A stretch of 64,000 nt of DNA, from the NCBI GenBank assembly GCA_020849855.1, contig JADZFO010000002.1, positions 62,001 to 126,000 on the forward strand, in the 5' to 3' direction. How positions within the stretch are numbered: the stretch's first letter is position 1; each line of letters begins with the position of its first letter. Below, one piece after another: positions 44,828 through 51,985 of this stretch. The translations under genes were made by a program, and so were the position numbers. The stretch comes from a bacterium (lineage in GTDB: Bacteria > 4484-113 > JAFGCY01). The notes beneath the pieces are model-generated. The model saw only the letters and a list, made by a program, of their open reading frames with translations, ran no database searches and was not told the DNA's origin.

Positions 44828-45127
44828 CTACTGGTCCAGGCGGGCGAAGACTGAGCGCGGGTCCTTGATGGCCGTCTGCACGGAGACTTCGAGAATGCGC
44901 AGCCCGGCGAAGCGCTCGCGCTTCTCGATCTCAATATCGCAGGCCAGGATGGCCACCTCGGCGCCGGCCAGATCGCCGGGGCCGAGTTCGTTCTCGATGC
45001 CCATCGCGCCCTGGGTCTCGACCTTGATCGTGTGACCCAGTTCGCGGCCGGTCTTTTCAAGCTGCTCAGCCGCCATATATGTATGGGCGATGCCTGTCGG
45101 ACAGGCGGTAACTGCAACGATCTTCAA
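44828..45127 (-). CDS. PTS fructose-family EIIB component
   Basis: A 99-residue EIIB domain of the fructose family. The phosphocysteine is in VAVTACPTGIAHTYMAAE. The start is TTG at 45127, preceded by GGGAGGC at good spacing; the upstream extension is in the palindromic spacer. Further family blocks are KVETQGAMGIENEL and VAILACDIEIEKRERF. Stand-alone EIIB domains of this kind transfer phosphate from EIIA (in the fusion protein downstream) to sugar passing through EIIC. Confidence 0.88.
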   Translation of the reverse strand: MKIVAVTACPTGIAHTYMAAEQLEKTGRELGHTIKVETQGAMGIENELGPGDLAGAEVAILACDIEIEKRERFAGLRILEVSVQTAIKDPRSVFARLDQ

Positions 45128-45142
45128 GATGCCTCCCTGTAG

Positions 45143-45194
45143 GGTGCAGGCGTGCCTGCACCTCTTCCAACACTGGTGCACGCACGCGTGCACC
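45143..45194. repeat. Two palindromes between EIIC and EIIB genes
   Basis: GGTGCAGGC-GT-GCCTGCACC (45143-45162) and GGTGCACG-N4-CGTGCACC (45175-45194) fill the intercistronic gap. The GCAGGC/GCCTGC core resembles the palindromes at 32.7-33.0 kb. Confidence 0.65.
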
Positions 45195-45203
45195 CTGCAG
45201 AAT

Positions 45204-46319
45204 CTAAACCTGTGCCGCCGGATCCACGCCGGGGGCGACGGACAGCTTCGGCCGCCCGATTGACTTCAGCGCATTGATCAGCAGTGCGGTCACCAGTGTG
45301 CCGGCAATGATGGCCACGATATACATCAGACGGTTGTCGACCACCGGAAGCACAATCGGCCCGCCGTGCGGCGCATGGTCGCCAACCTTGCTCAGCATGC
45401 AGATCACGCTGGCGGTCATCGCACCGACGATGATGGACGGGATCACGCGGAAGGGATCGGCGGCGGCAAAGGGGATCGCGCCTTCGGTGATGCCGATCAT
45501 GCCCATGGTCAGGGCGGCGATGCCGCTTTCGCGCTCTTCCTCGCTCCAGAGCTTCTTGTTGATCAGGGTCGCCAGGCCCATGCCCAGCGGCGGCGTGCAG
45601 ATGGCCGCGGCGACCGCGCCCATCACGTAGTAGTTGCCTTCAGCGATCAGGCCGGAGCCAAAGAAGAAGGCAGCCTTGTTGACAGGCCCGCCCATGTCAA
45701 AGGCAATCATCGCGCCGAGGATCATGGCCAGCACAACGGCATTGCCGGTGCCCATGTTGGTCAGCCAGACCTTGAGGCCCTCGTTCATGGCCACAATGGG
45801 CGGGCCGATGACCAGCAGGACCAGCACGCCGATGGCCAGGCTGGAGAGGATCGGGATGATCAGGATCGGCATGATCGGCTTGAGGTACTTGCCGACCGGG
45901 ATCAGCTTGACCCAGTTGACGATGAAGCCGGCCAGCAGGCCGGCGACGAGGGCGCCGAGGAAGCCGGTGGATACCTCCGTCGGCCCGCCTTCAACAGGCT
46001 GGCTAATGGGGATATGGCCGCAAAGCCAGCCGCCGACAAAGCCGGCGACAAGGCCCGGGCGGCCGGCGATGGCATAGCTGATGTAGCCGGCCAGGATGGG
46101 GAGCAGCAGGCTGAAGGCCGCCACGCCGATGGTCAGCATCATGCTCAGGATCGGGCTGCCGCTGGGGTCAGGGCCCGAGCCTTCCTTCATCGGGGAGAAG
46201 GCCAGCGCAGCGGCGATCAGGATACCGCCGCAGGCGACAAAGGGAATCGCATATGAGACGCCGGTCAGCAGATACTGCCGCAGCTTGATCAGGCTGCCAA
46301 GCGCCTTGTTTTCCGCCAT
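45204..46319 (-). CDS. PTS fructose-family EIIC permease
   Basis: A 371-residue polytopic membrane protein that moves the sugar through the inner membrane. Fructose-family blocks are LTGVSYAIPFVACGGILIA, VAGFVGGWLCG, AFDMGGPVNKAAFFFG and GITEGAIPFAAADPFRVIPS (substrate-binding region). Start ATG 46319 has a G-rich RBS (GGTGGGGGTGG); the ORF extends to 46397 but its extra residues are not conserved. This is the first gene of the EIIC-EIIB-(HPr-EI-EIIA)-mannosidase operon. The substrate is probably mannose, fructose or a mannoside released by the GH38 enzyme (inference). Confidence 0.9.
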   Translation of the reverse strand: MAENKALGSLIKLRQYLLTGVSYAIPFVACGGILIAAALAFSPMKEGSGPDPSGSPILSMMLTIGVAAFSLLLPILAGYISYAIAGRPGLVAGFVGGWLCGHIPISQPVEGGPTEVSTGFLGALVAGLLAGFIVNWVKLIPVGKYLKPIMPILIIPILSSLAIGVLVLLVIGPPIVAMNEGLKVWLTNMGTGNAVVLAMILGAMIAFDMGGPVNKAAFFFGSGLIAEGNYYVMGAVAAAICTPPLGMGLATLINKKLWSEEERESGIAALTMGMIGITEGAIPFAAADPFRVIPSIIVGAMTASVICMLSKVGDHAPHGGPIVLPVVDNRLMYIVAIIAGTLVTALLINALKSIGRPKLSVAPGVDPAAQV

Positions 46320-46349
46320 AGTCCACCCCCACCAGGCTCTGAAAGTCAG

Positions 46350-46355
46350 ATTATA
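46350..46355 (-). promoter_or_regulatory. -10 box of the PTS/mannosidase operon
   Basis: TATAAT on the minus strand within TTATATAATCTGAC, 30 bp before the EIIC start codon. No good -35 at 17 bp. Confidence 0.45.
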
Positions 46356-46439
46356 TAAGGGAGCGGAAAAGGCCGGAACCGGCGGCCTGGGCGGCAAGAG
46401 GCTGCCGCGGACAGGGCTTGCAAAGCTGCCGGCGCATGC

Positions 46440-46445
46440 TATACT
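46440..46445 (+). promoter_or_regulatory. TATACT -10-like box of the SecG-like gene
   Basis: Located 12 nt before the ATG at 46458. No Shine-Dalgarno is visible in the short leader. Confidence 0.35.
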
Positions 46446-46457
46446 GCCCGCCCCGGT

Positions 46458-46697
46458 ATGAATGTCGTCTTTACAATTGTCCTGATCGCGGTGATTGCCG
46501 TCAGCGGCATCATGACTTACATCACCCTGTCGCTCAATACCAAGAGCGACGGCATCGGCGCGGCCATCACGGGCGCCTCGGACAGCTATCGCGGTGCTGT
46601 CGGTGTCGAAGAGCAGAAGCGCAAGCTGCTGGGTAACCTCGGCTACACCTTTGGCGTCCTCTGCCTGCTCTATACCATCTTCGAGACCTACCTCTAG
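46458..46697 (+). CDS. secG: SecG-like preprotein translocase subunit
   Basis: A 79-residue protein with two membrane helices (VFTIVLIAVIAVSGIMTYIT and NLGYTFGVLCLLYTIF) separated by a short loop GIGAAITGASDSYRG, which resembles the SecG loop (Gly-rich GxGGAF or similar followed by Ser). Length and topology match SecG, the small SecYEG subunit that assists protein export. Without alignment the call is moderate; another two-helix membrane protein is possible. It precedes a CAP-domain gene by about 70 bp. Confidence 0.6.
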   Translation: MNVVFTIVLIAVIAVSGIMTYITLSLNTKSDGIGAAITGASDSYRGAVGVEEQKRKLLGNLGYTFGVLCLLYTIFETYL

Positions 46698-46767
46698 AGC
46701 GCGGGCTGCCGCAGTGGCTCAGCTCCCCGGTCGCGGCGCTTTGAATCACCCGGGCTCCTGCTGCGTC

Positions 46768-47718
46768 ATGTACTGCAGCATGTCCCTCCGGCCAGCTTAC
46801 TTCCCTGCCTCGCTGCAACGCGCCATTGCATGCCTGCTTGCCGGCGCGCTGGCGCTTCTGCTTGCCGCCGCCCCGGCCCATGCCGCGGTTGACCTCAACG
46901 AACCTGACAACTACCGCCTGGCCCAGGACATCATGCTGCGCCTGGTCAACGAGGCCCGCGTGCGCGAAGGGGTGGCCCGGGTGGGCTTCGACGCCCAGGC
47001 GGCGCAGGCGGCCAAAGCGCACGCGGATGACATGCTGGCCCATGACTACTTCAGCCACTGGGGCCTCGACGGCCGCAAGCCTACGCGGCGCTGGAACCTG
47101 ATGGGCTGCTATGACGCGGTGGCGGAGAACATCTATTACAAGAAGGGTGCGCTGGGCGACATCGACACGATGCTGGAGGACGCCATGCAGACCCTGCTGG
47201 CCAGCCCCGGGCACCGCAAGACCATGCTGAACCCTGACTATACCGACGTCGGGATCGGCTTTGCCATGAGCGAGTCGGGGCGCGAGCTGCTGGTGGCGCA
47301 GGAGTTTGTCACTCGCCTGGGCGGGGCCTACTACTGCCCGCTGTATGCGCGTCTCGGGGAGAAGATCGAGCTGATCGGGCGCTATGACAGCGCGCTTTTC
47401 GAGCTGGAGGCGGTTGTGCTTGGCTACGAAGAACTTCCTTCACCCAAGAAGAAACTGTGGCTTGCCAAAGTGAGATCTTATGCAGATGCAGAAGTTCGCT
47501 ACGCAGCGCTTACTCCCGTTGGCTCAGGAAGAATCTATTCTGAATATCCAACTTCACCGGAGGTGGAGCTGGACAAGGTTGGCGGCTATTTCAAATGCTC
47601 GCCGCGCCTGGACTACAAGAAGAAGCCCGGCACCTATTACCTGTTTGTGTGGCTGCGGGCCCGCGAGATGGACAAGCCCTTTTTGGCCGCTGTGGCAACG
47701 GTTGAAGTTGAAAACTGA
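46768..47718 (+). CDS. Exported CAP (SCP/PR-1) domain protein
   Basis: A 316-residue exported protein. The signal peptide contains ACLLAGALALLLAAAPAHA. The CAP domain (about 40-165) has AKAHADDMLAHDYFSHW, AENIYYKKGAL and the C-terminal LLASPGHRKTMLNPDYTDV, the expected His/Glu cavity residues. The remaining 150 residues are beta-rich and unassigned. CAP proteins bind lipids or have protease-like roles in bacteria, often uncertain. ATG 46768 or 46780 could be the start; neither has a good RBS. The stretch 47440-47570 has noticeably more A+T codons than the rest of the gene. Confidence 0.8.
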   Translation: MYCSMSLRPAYFPASLQRAIACLLAGALALLLAAAPAHAAVDLNEPDNYRLAQDIMLRLVNEARVREGVARVGFDAQAAQAAKAHADDMLAHDYFSHWGLDGRKPTRRWNLMGCYDAVAENIYYKKGALGDIDTMLEDAMQTLLASPGHRKTMLNPDYTDVGIGFAMSESGRELLVAQEFVTRLGGAYYCPLYARLGEKIELIGRYDSALFELEAVVLGYEELPSPKKKLWLAKVRSYADAEVRYAALTPVGSGRIYSEYPTSPEVELDKVGGYFKCSPRLDYKKKPGTYYLFVWLRAREMDKPFLAAVATVEVEN

Positions 47719-47920
47719 AACAATCATTCGCTATCTTTATTGATTTGCATTCCAAAACGTCAGGACTGACTGGCAACATCTGTCAATTCAGTGCCAGAAT
47801 ATGCTATCTCGGATATCGTGGATAACTCCTTCCCCTATGTTACTATTGCCGCTGTTCGCAGAGGGTTGAGCTAGGCCCCAAGGGTCCAGGTGGCAGACAG
47901 GGATTAGGAGGACTTAGCTT
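47719..47920 (+). promoter_or_regulatory. Regulatory region of the porin-cytochrome operon
   Basis: Contains GATATCGTGGATA (47812-47824), identical over 13 bp to the element at 28247, then GGTTGAG (47864-47870) and GCAGAC (47893-47898) with the same 29-bp spacing as in the first cytochrome operon. AGGAGG (47906-47911) is the RBS. Confidence 0.55.
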
Positions 47921-49129
47921 ATGTTCGCGGTGGCAAAGCAGCTAATGGCTGCTGCAGGTGCTCTGGTCTTCATGGCGACCAGCGGCTACGTCAACGCGCA
48001 GTTCGACAAGGTCGAAGGCGTTGAAGCTCCGGATGATGTGACAGGTGCTGACTGCACCATGTGTCACGGCGATGCCGCGACCAAATTCGAGTTCCACCAT
48101 CAGCCGGCCTTTGAAGGCAAGTGCACAACCTGCCACCTCGAAACCGGCACGGGCGGCCACGGCGGCCTGACCATGCCGGACCGGCAGCTGTGCCTGCAGT
48201 GCCACCAGGACCAGGAGCAGCACTATCCCCTGGCCACCTGCTGGACCTCCGCCTGCCACAGCGATATCCACGGTTCCAATGTTGACGCCACCCTGAACCC
48301 CAGCCGCCAGGAAGCCTATCCTGGTTTCTTTGAAGCCACCACCGGCGCCGAGTACACCGGCTCCGAGGCCTGCCTGACCTGCCACACCGACCAGTGCAGC
48401 TCCTGGAAGGAGTCGATGCACAGCCTCAGCGATACCGACTGGCAGAAGGCCCCCAACATGCGCGGCTGCGAGAGCTGCCACGGCCCGGGCGGCAACCACT
48501 GGGGCCGCAAGGCCGGCATCGGATCCTTCGCCTATGCCAGCGATGCCGAATCGGACGCGGTCTGCCTGACCTGCCACAAGGACGAGACCTTCGCCCCCGA
48601 GTATCAGCGCAACACCCATGTAAAGACCGGCGTCGGCTGTGTCGATTGCCATGATGTGCATTCACAGCTTGAGCGTCACAACCTGCGGGCCAGCGCCAAT
48701 GAGCTTTGCCTGACCTGCCACCAGAACCAGCGCCTGGAATTCGCCAAGTTCAGCCACCACCCGGTGGACGACAGCGATGCCCGCACGGGCCTGCAGTGCG
48801 TCGAGTGCCATAACCCGCACGGCGGCGAGGGCCGCGCAATGCTGGTGGCCAATCAGGATGAGCTGTGCTTCGTCTGCCACGTGGACAAGCAGGGGCCCTT
48901 TATCTATGCCCACGCTGGCTATGAGGCCGGCCTGGGCCAGGGCTGCAGCACCTGCCATGACTCCCATGGCAGCAACAGCCCGAACCTGCTGAAGATGAGC
49001 GGACGCGGCCTGTGCATCCAGTGCCACACCGACCGGGTGCAGCACTTCCCGGCGCAGACCTGCTGGAGCACCGGCTGCCACAGCGATCATCACGGCAGCA
49101 ACACCGACTATTTCTTCTTTGACAACTAG
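47921..49129 (+). CDS. MtrA/DmsE-like multiheme cytochrome c (12 CxxCH plus 2 CX4CH)
   Basis: A 402-residue periplasmic cytochrome with a signal peptide ending SGYVNA. Twelve CxxCH sites are visible (CTMCH, CTTCH, CLQCH, CLTCH, CESCH, CLTCH, CVDCH, CLTCH, CVECH, CFVCH, CSTCH, CIQCH). Two further CX4CH sites (CWTSACH and CWSTGCH, each followed by an HGSN motif) may bind haem in the manner known from cytochrome c3 families. The arrangement, GSEACLTCHTDQ and the pairing with an outer-membrane barrel gene 15 bp downstream identify it as the MtrA/DmsE/PioA-like partner that threads electrons through the porin. MtrA normally has ten haems, so this form is larger. Confidence 0.9.
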   Translation: MFAVAKQLMAAAGALVFMATSGYVNAQFDKVEGVEAPDDVTGADCTMCHGDAATKFEFHHQPAFEGKCTTCHLETGTGGHGGLTMPDRQLCLQCHQDQEQHYPLATCWTSACHSDIHGSNVDATLNPSRQEAYPGFFEATTGAEYTGSEACLTCHTDQCSSWKESMHSLSDTDWQKAPNMRGCESCHGPGGNHWGRKAGIGSFAYASDAESDAVCLTCHKDETFAPEYQRNTHVKTGVGCVDCHDVHSQLERHNLRASANELCLTCHQNQRLEFAKFSHHPVDDSDARTGLQCVECHNPHGGEGRAMLVANQDELCFVCHVDKQGPFIYAHAGYEAGLGQGCSTCHDSHGSNSPNLLKMSGRGLCIQCHTDRVQHFPAQTCWSTGCHSDHHGSNTDYFFFDN

Positions 49130-49144
49130 GTTGGGGGAAGGAAA

Positions 49145-51286
49145 ATGAGCCGAGGCCATGCATTTTGGGCGATGCTGCTGCTGACGGGCCTGCTGGGCCT
49201 GAGCAGTGCTTCAGTCGCCGCCGAGGAGCAGCAGCCGGCTGCGGATCCCGCGCCGTCATCCAGCTCAAACGAGGACTTCTACAAGCCCTTTGGCAGTGGC
49301 GGGGACAGCGCAGGCAGCGCTGAGGTCGCGCCGGCGGCACAGCCCGCTGCCGCGGACAGTGCTGCCGCGGAGCAGGAAAGCGCCGCTGAGCCTGCCGCCG
49401 GCGAAGCAGAGGCTGCCGCCAGCGGCGAGGCCGGAGAGCAGGATTCCGCTGACCCCTCGGGCTTCTACAACAGCTTTATCCCCGGTGGCCAGGCCGGCTC
49501 CGCTGATCCGGGCTCCCCGGACGGCACGCAGGCTGAAGCCCCGGCCGAGGCTGCGACTGAAGCCGCAGCGGAAGACAGCTCGGTGGCCATTGAGAACACC
49601 GCCGCCCAGGGCAGCGAAAGCTGGGGCGACGACTGCTGCAAGCCCGCGCCGAACCTGGACCATGAGCACGTCTTTGCCCAGGGCATCTGCGCGGACTGCG
49701 GCTGCAAGGCCGAAGGCACCGGCAACTGGATCAGCCTTGCCGGTGTATACGCCAACACCGACGGCAACATGGACTCCGTGGACCAGTACGGCTACCTGCC
49801 CCGCGAGTGGTACAGCTCGGGCAAGCTGCACTGGGGGGACAGCTATTTCTCCCGTAACCGCTTTGAGCTGCGCTGGGATGATGTCAACCGCCTCAGCGGG
49901 CGCGCCTGGAGCCGCCTGACCCTGTGGCCCATGACCCTGGAAGGCGACAGCTACATCATGCGCGGCAGCGCCTGGGACTCCTTTGGCAACACCCCGCTGC
50001 TGACCCAGCAGGAGGTCGCGACCGACAGCCTGCGCCTGCGCTGGCACCGCGGCGAGTGGGACAACATGCTGCTGGAGTTCCGCCAGTCGGATGTGGACAA
50101 GAAGGGCATCACCCCGCTGGGTGACTACTCCTACCGCCGCCTGGCCTATCAGTACAACTTCGATATCGGCTGCGATGTGAAGGGCCAGTTCCGCCAGACC
50201 GGCACCTCTTTTGACGCGCCGGCGAGCGGCATCACCAACGGCGAGATTGACAGCAGCATGCTGAAGCTGGACGCCCAGCTTAGTGACGAGATTTCAGCCT
50301 ACGGCAAGCTCAGCGCCTCTGCCTATGAGTATGAGCAGATGCCGGATCCCGAGTTCGCCAGCCAGGACTACACCCTGGGCCTGCGCTATGCGCCGGACTG
50401 CGAATGGGAGTTCAGCGCCGAGTACCGCGCGAAGGAAAACGCGGACGACAACGTGGTTTCCAGCCATGTTGAGAACTTCAGCGAGTATGGCCTGTCACTG
50501 GCCTACGCGGCCGCCTGCGGCGGGCTTTACGAGGCCGGCATCCGGCACCGCGACCTGGACTACGCCAAGCTGAACATGCAGGACGCCTTTGTCTTTGGCC
50601 TGCTGCGCAGCGGCTCCATCGTCCGTCCGGTGGACGTTGCCTCGGCGACGACCATCCTGACGCCGAAGTATGACGAGGCCTGGTTCAACATGCGCCAGCA
50701 GCTGGGCGAAGACTTCTTCTTCACTACCCGCGTGGACTACAGCCAGGGCGACATGCCTTCAAGCGAGCTGACGGCCGCCGGCAGCAGCAGCCTGTTCTAT
50801 GACAAGCGCCTGAGCCGGACCCACGGCCTGAGCTATGTCTATGACAACAACAACCAGTTTGACTTCGCCCTGCACAGCAGCGAGCTGAGCAATGACGGCC
50901 GGGCCAGCGACTTCGATGAAAACTACTTCGAGACAGTCTGGACCCATGCCATGGATGACGGCCGCTTCTTCTCCCTGGCCTACCGCGGCAGCGAGGCCGA
51001 GCTGGCCGTCCCTGGCAACACGGATGGCTATACGACGGACAACAGCGGTTACGTGGCGAGCTACAGCAATGACGATGAGGATGTCAGCTATGCGCTGCGC
51101 CTGGGCCTGGACGACGGCAGCGGAGCTGAGGAGTACACCCAGACCAGCGCCGGGGCCGATTTCAAGTTCAAGTGCCTTGGCCCGGTGGGTCTGCATCTGG
51201 AGTGGTATGACCGCAGTTACGGCAACTTTCCGGGCCTGAGCGCCTCGGCCATGACCGTCGCTGTGGACTACAAACTGGAGTTCTAA
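49145..51286 (+). CDS. MtrB/PioB-like outer-membrane beta-barrel (porin-cytochrome complex)
   Basis: A 713-residue outer-membrane barrel. It has a signal peptide (LLLTGLLGLSSASVAA), then a long Ala/Glu/Ser-rich low-complexity region (about 25-155), then a Cys cluster (DDCCKPAP and GICADCGCKAEG) and about 520 residues of amphipathic strands ending in MTVAVDYKLEF with a terminal Phe, the usual barrel-assembly signal. The CxxCxC element recalls the CXXC near the N terminus of Shewanella MtrB. Placed directly after the MtrA-like gene and followed by a tetraheme cytochrome, it should form the sheath of a transmembrane electron conduit. Primary sequence similarity to MtrB is low by eye, so the call rests on topology and context. 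Confidence 0.8.
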   Translation: MSRGHAFWAMLLLTGLLGLSSASVAAEEQQPAADPAPSSSSNEDFYKPFGSGGDSAGSAEVAPAAQPAAADSAAAEQESAAEPAAGEAEAAASGEAGEQDSADPSGFYNSFIPGGQAGSADPGSPDGTQAEAPAEAATEAAAEDSSVAIENTAAQGSESWGDDCCKPAPNLDHEHVFAQGICADCGCKAEGTGNWISLAGVYANTDGNMDSVDQYGYLPREWYSSGKLHWGDSYFSRNRFELRWDDVNRLSGRAWSRLTLWPMTLEGDSYIMRGSAWDSFGNTPLLTQQEVATDSLRLRWHRGEWDNMLLEFRQSDVDKKGITPLGDYSYRRLAYQYNFDIGCDVKGQFRQTGTSFDAPASGITNGEIDSSMLKLDAQLSDEISAYGKLSASAYEYEQMPDPEFASQDYTLGLRYAPDCEWEFSAEYRAKENADDNVVSSHVENFSEYGLSLAYAAACGGLYEAGIRHRDLDYAKLNMQDAFVFGLLRSGSIVRPVDVASATTILTPKYDEAWFNMRQQLGEDFFFTTRVDYSQGDMPSSELTAAGSSSLFYDKRLSRTHGLSYVYDNNNQFDFALHSSELSNDGRASDFDENYFETVWTHAMDDGRFFSLAYRGSEAELAVPGNTDGYTTDNSGYVASYSNDDEDVSYALRLGLDDGSGAEEYTQTSAGADFKFKCLGPVGLHLEWYDRSYGNFPGLSASAMTVAVDYKLEF

Positions 51287-51328
51287 CTATCCGCTGTTGC
51301 GCTTGAAGCGCTGTGACAATCAAAATGG

Positions 51329-51368
51329 GATATATACGATAAGTTCCGCCCATTTTGAACGATATAAT
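51329..51368 (+). promoter_or_regulatory. Control region of the tetraheme cytochrome gene
   Basis: Contains GATAT-ATAC-GATA (51329-51341), similar to the GATAT-N4-GATA in the other two cytochrome control regions, two ACGATA hexamers 22 bp apart (51336-51341 and 51358-51363 approx.), and TATAAT (51363-51368) as -10, overlapping the second hexamer. Confidence 0.45.
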
Positions 51369-51410
51369 CTTGGGAGGCGTCATGCAGATGAGGCCTTCTG
51401 GAGGTGTGTT

Positions 51411-51902
51411 ATGAGCAAAGTGTTTGCCTGGGCGATACCCGTCCTGCTCGTCCTGGGTTTCGCATTCAGTCCGGTTGATGCTGACGAGAACAAGTTCGTG
51501 GGTGACCCTGAGAAGAACTGCAAGCTCTGCCATAAGGAGCAGGTGGCTGCCTGGAGCAAGTGGCCGATGGCCAAGGCCTGGGACCGCCTGAACGACAAGC
51601 AGAAGAAGGATGAGAAGTGCATCGGCTGCCATGTGACCGGCTATAAGAAGCCGGGCGGGTTTACCAGCTTCGACAAGACCCCCAAGCTGGTGGGCATCCA
51701 GTGCGAGTCCTGCCATGGCCCGGCCGGCGACCACATGAAGGTCCCGATGAACGACAAGGCCAAGAAGAAGAGCACGATGGCTACGCCCAACGAGGCCAAC
51801 TGCAAGACCTGCCACAAGAAGGAAGGCAACCCGAACTTCAAGGACTTCAAGTACAGCGAGGCCGTCAAGAAGCTGGCTGACCACAAGCCCAAGAAGAAGT
51901 AG
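51411..51902 (+). CDS. Tetraheme cytochrome c (c554-like)
   Basis: A 163-residue exported cytochrome with signal peptide (VFAWAIPVLLVLGFAFSPVDA) and four CxxCH sites: CKLCH, CIGCH, CESCH and CKTCH. The order KNCKLCHKEQVAAWSKWPMAKAW and ECIGCHVTGY plus CESCHGPAGDH matches the cytochrome c554/NapC-like tetraheme families. The C terminus is very Lys-rich (KKKSTMATP and KPKKK). RBS GGAGGTG fixes the start. It follows the MtrB-like gene by 125 bp and has its own promoter; it could be a periplasmic electron shuttle to the MtrA-like protein. Confidence 0.87.
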   Translation: MSKVFAWAIPVLLVLGFAFSPVDADENKFVGDPEKNCKLCHKEQVAAWSKWPMAKAWDRLNDKQKKDEKCIGCHVTGYKKPGGFTSFDKTPKLVGIQCESCHGPAGDHMKVPMNDKAKKKSTMATPNEANCKTCHKKEGNPNFKDFKYSEAVKKLADHKPKKK

Positions 51903-51932
51903 CTCGCCGGAGCAGACCCAACTACGACAAAG

Positions 51933-51962
51933 AAAAGCCACGGCCCCGGCCGTGGCTTTTTG
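51933..51962. terminator. Strong bidirectional terminator
   Basis: AAAAGCCACGGCC pairs with GGCCGTGGCTTTT, followed by TTTTT on the plus strand; the A-run on the left gives U-run for the convergent multicopper oxidase gene. Confidence 0.85.
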
Positions 51963-51985
51963 CTTTCAGTGCGAACGCATGCTGA

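Noticed and set aside
44788-45117. N-terminal extension of the HPr-EI-EIIA ORF
   Set aside because: The extra 110 residues lie over the EIIB gene in another frame and are Arg/Ser/Pro-rich; the HPr domain begins at the ATG at 44787.
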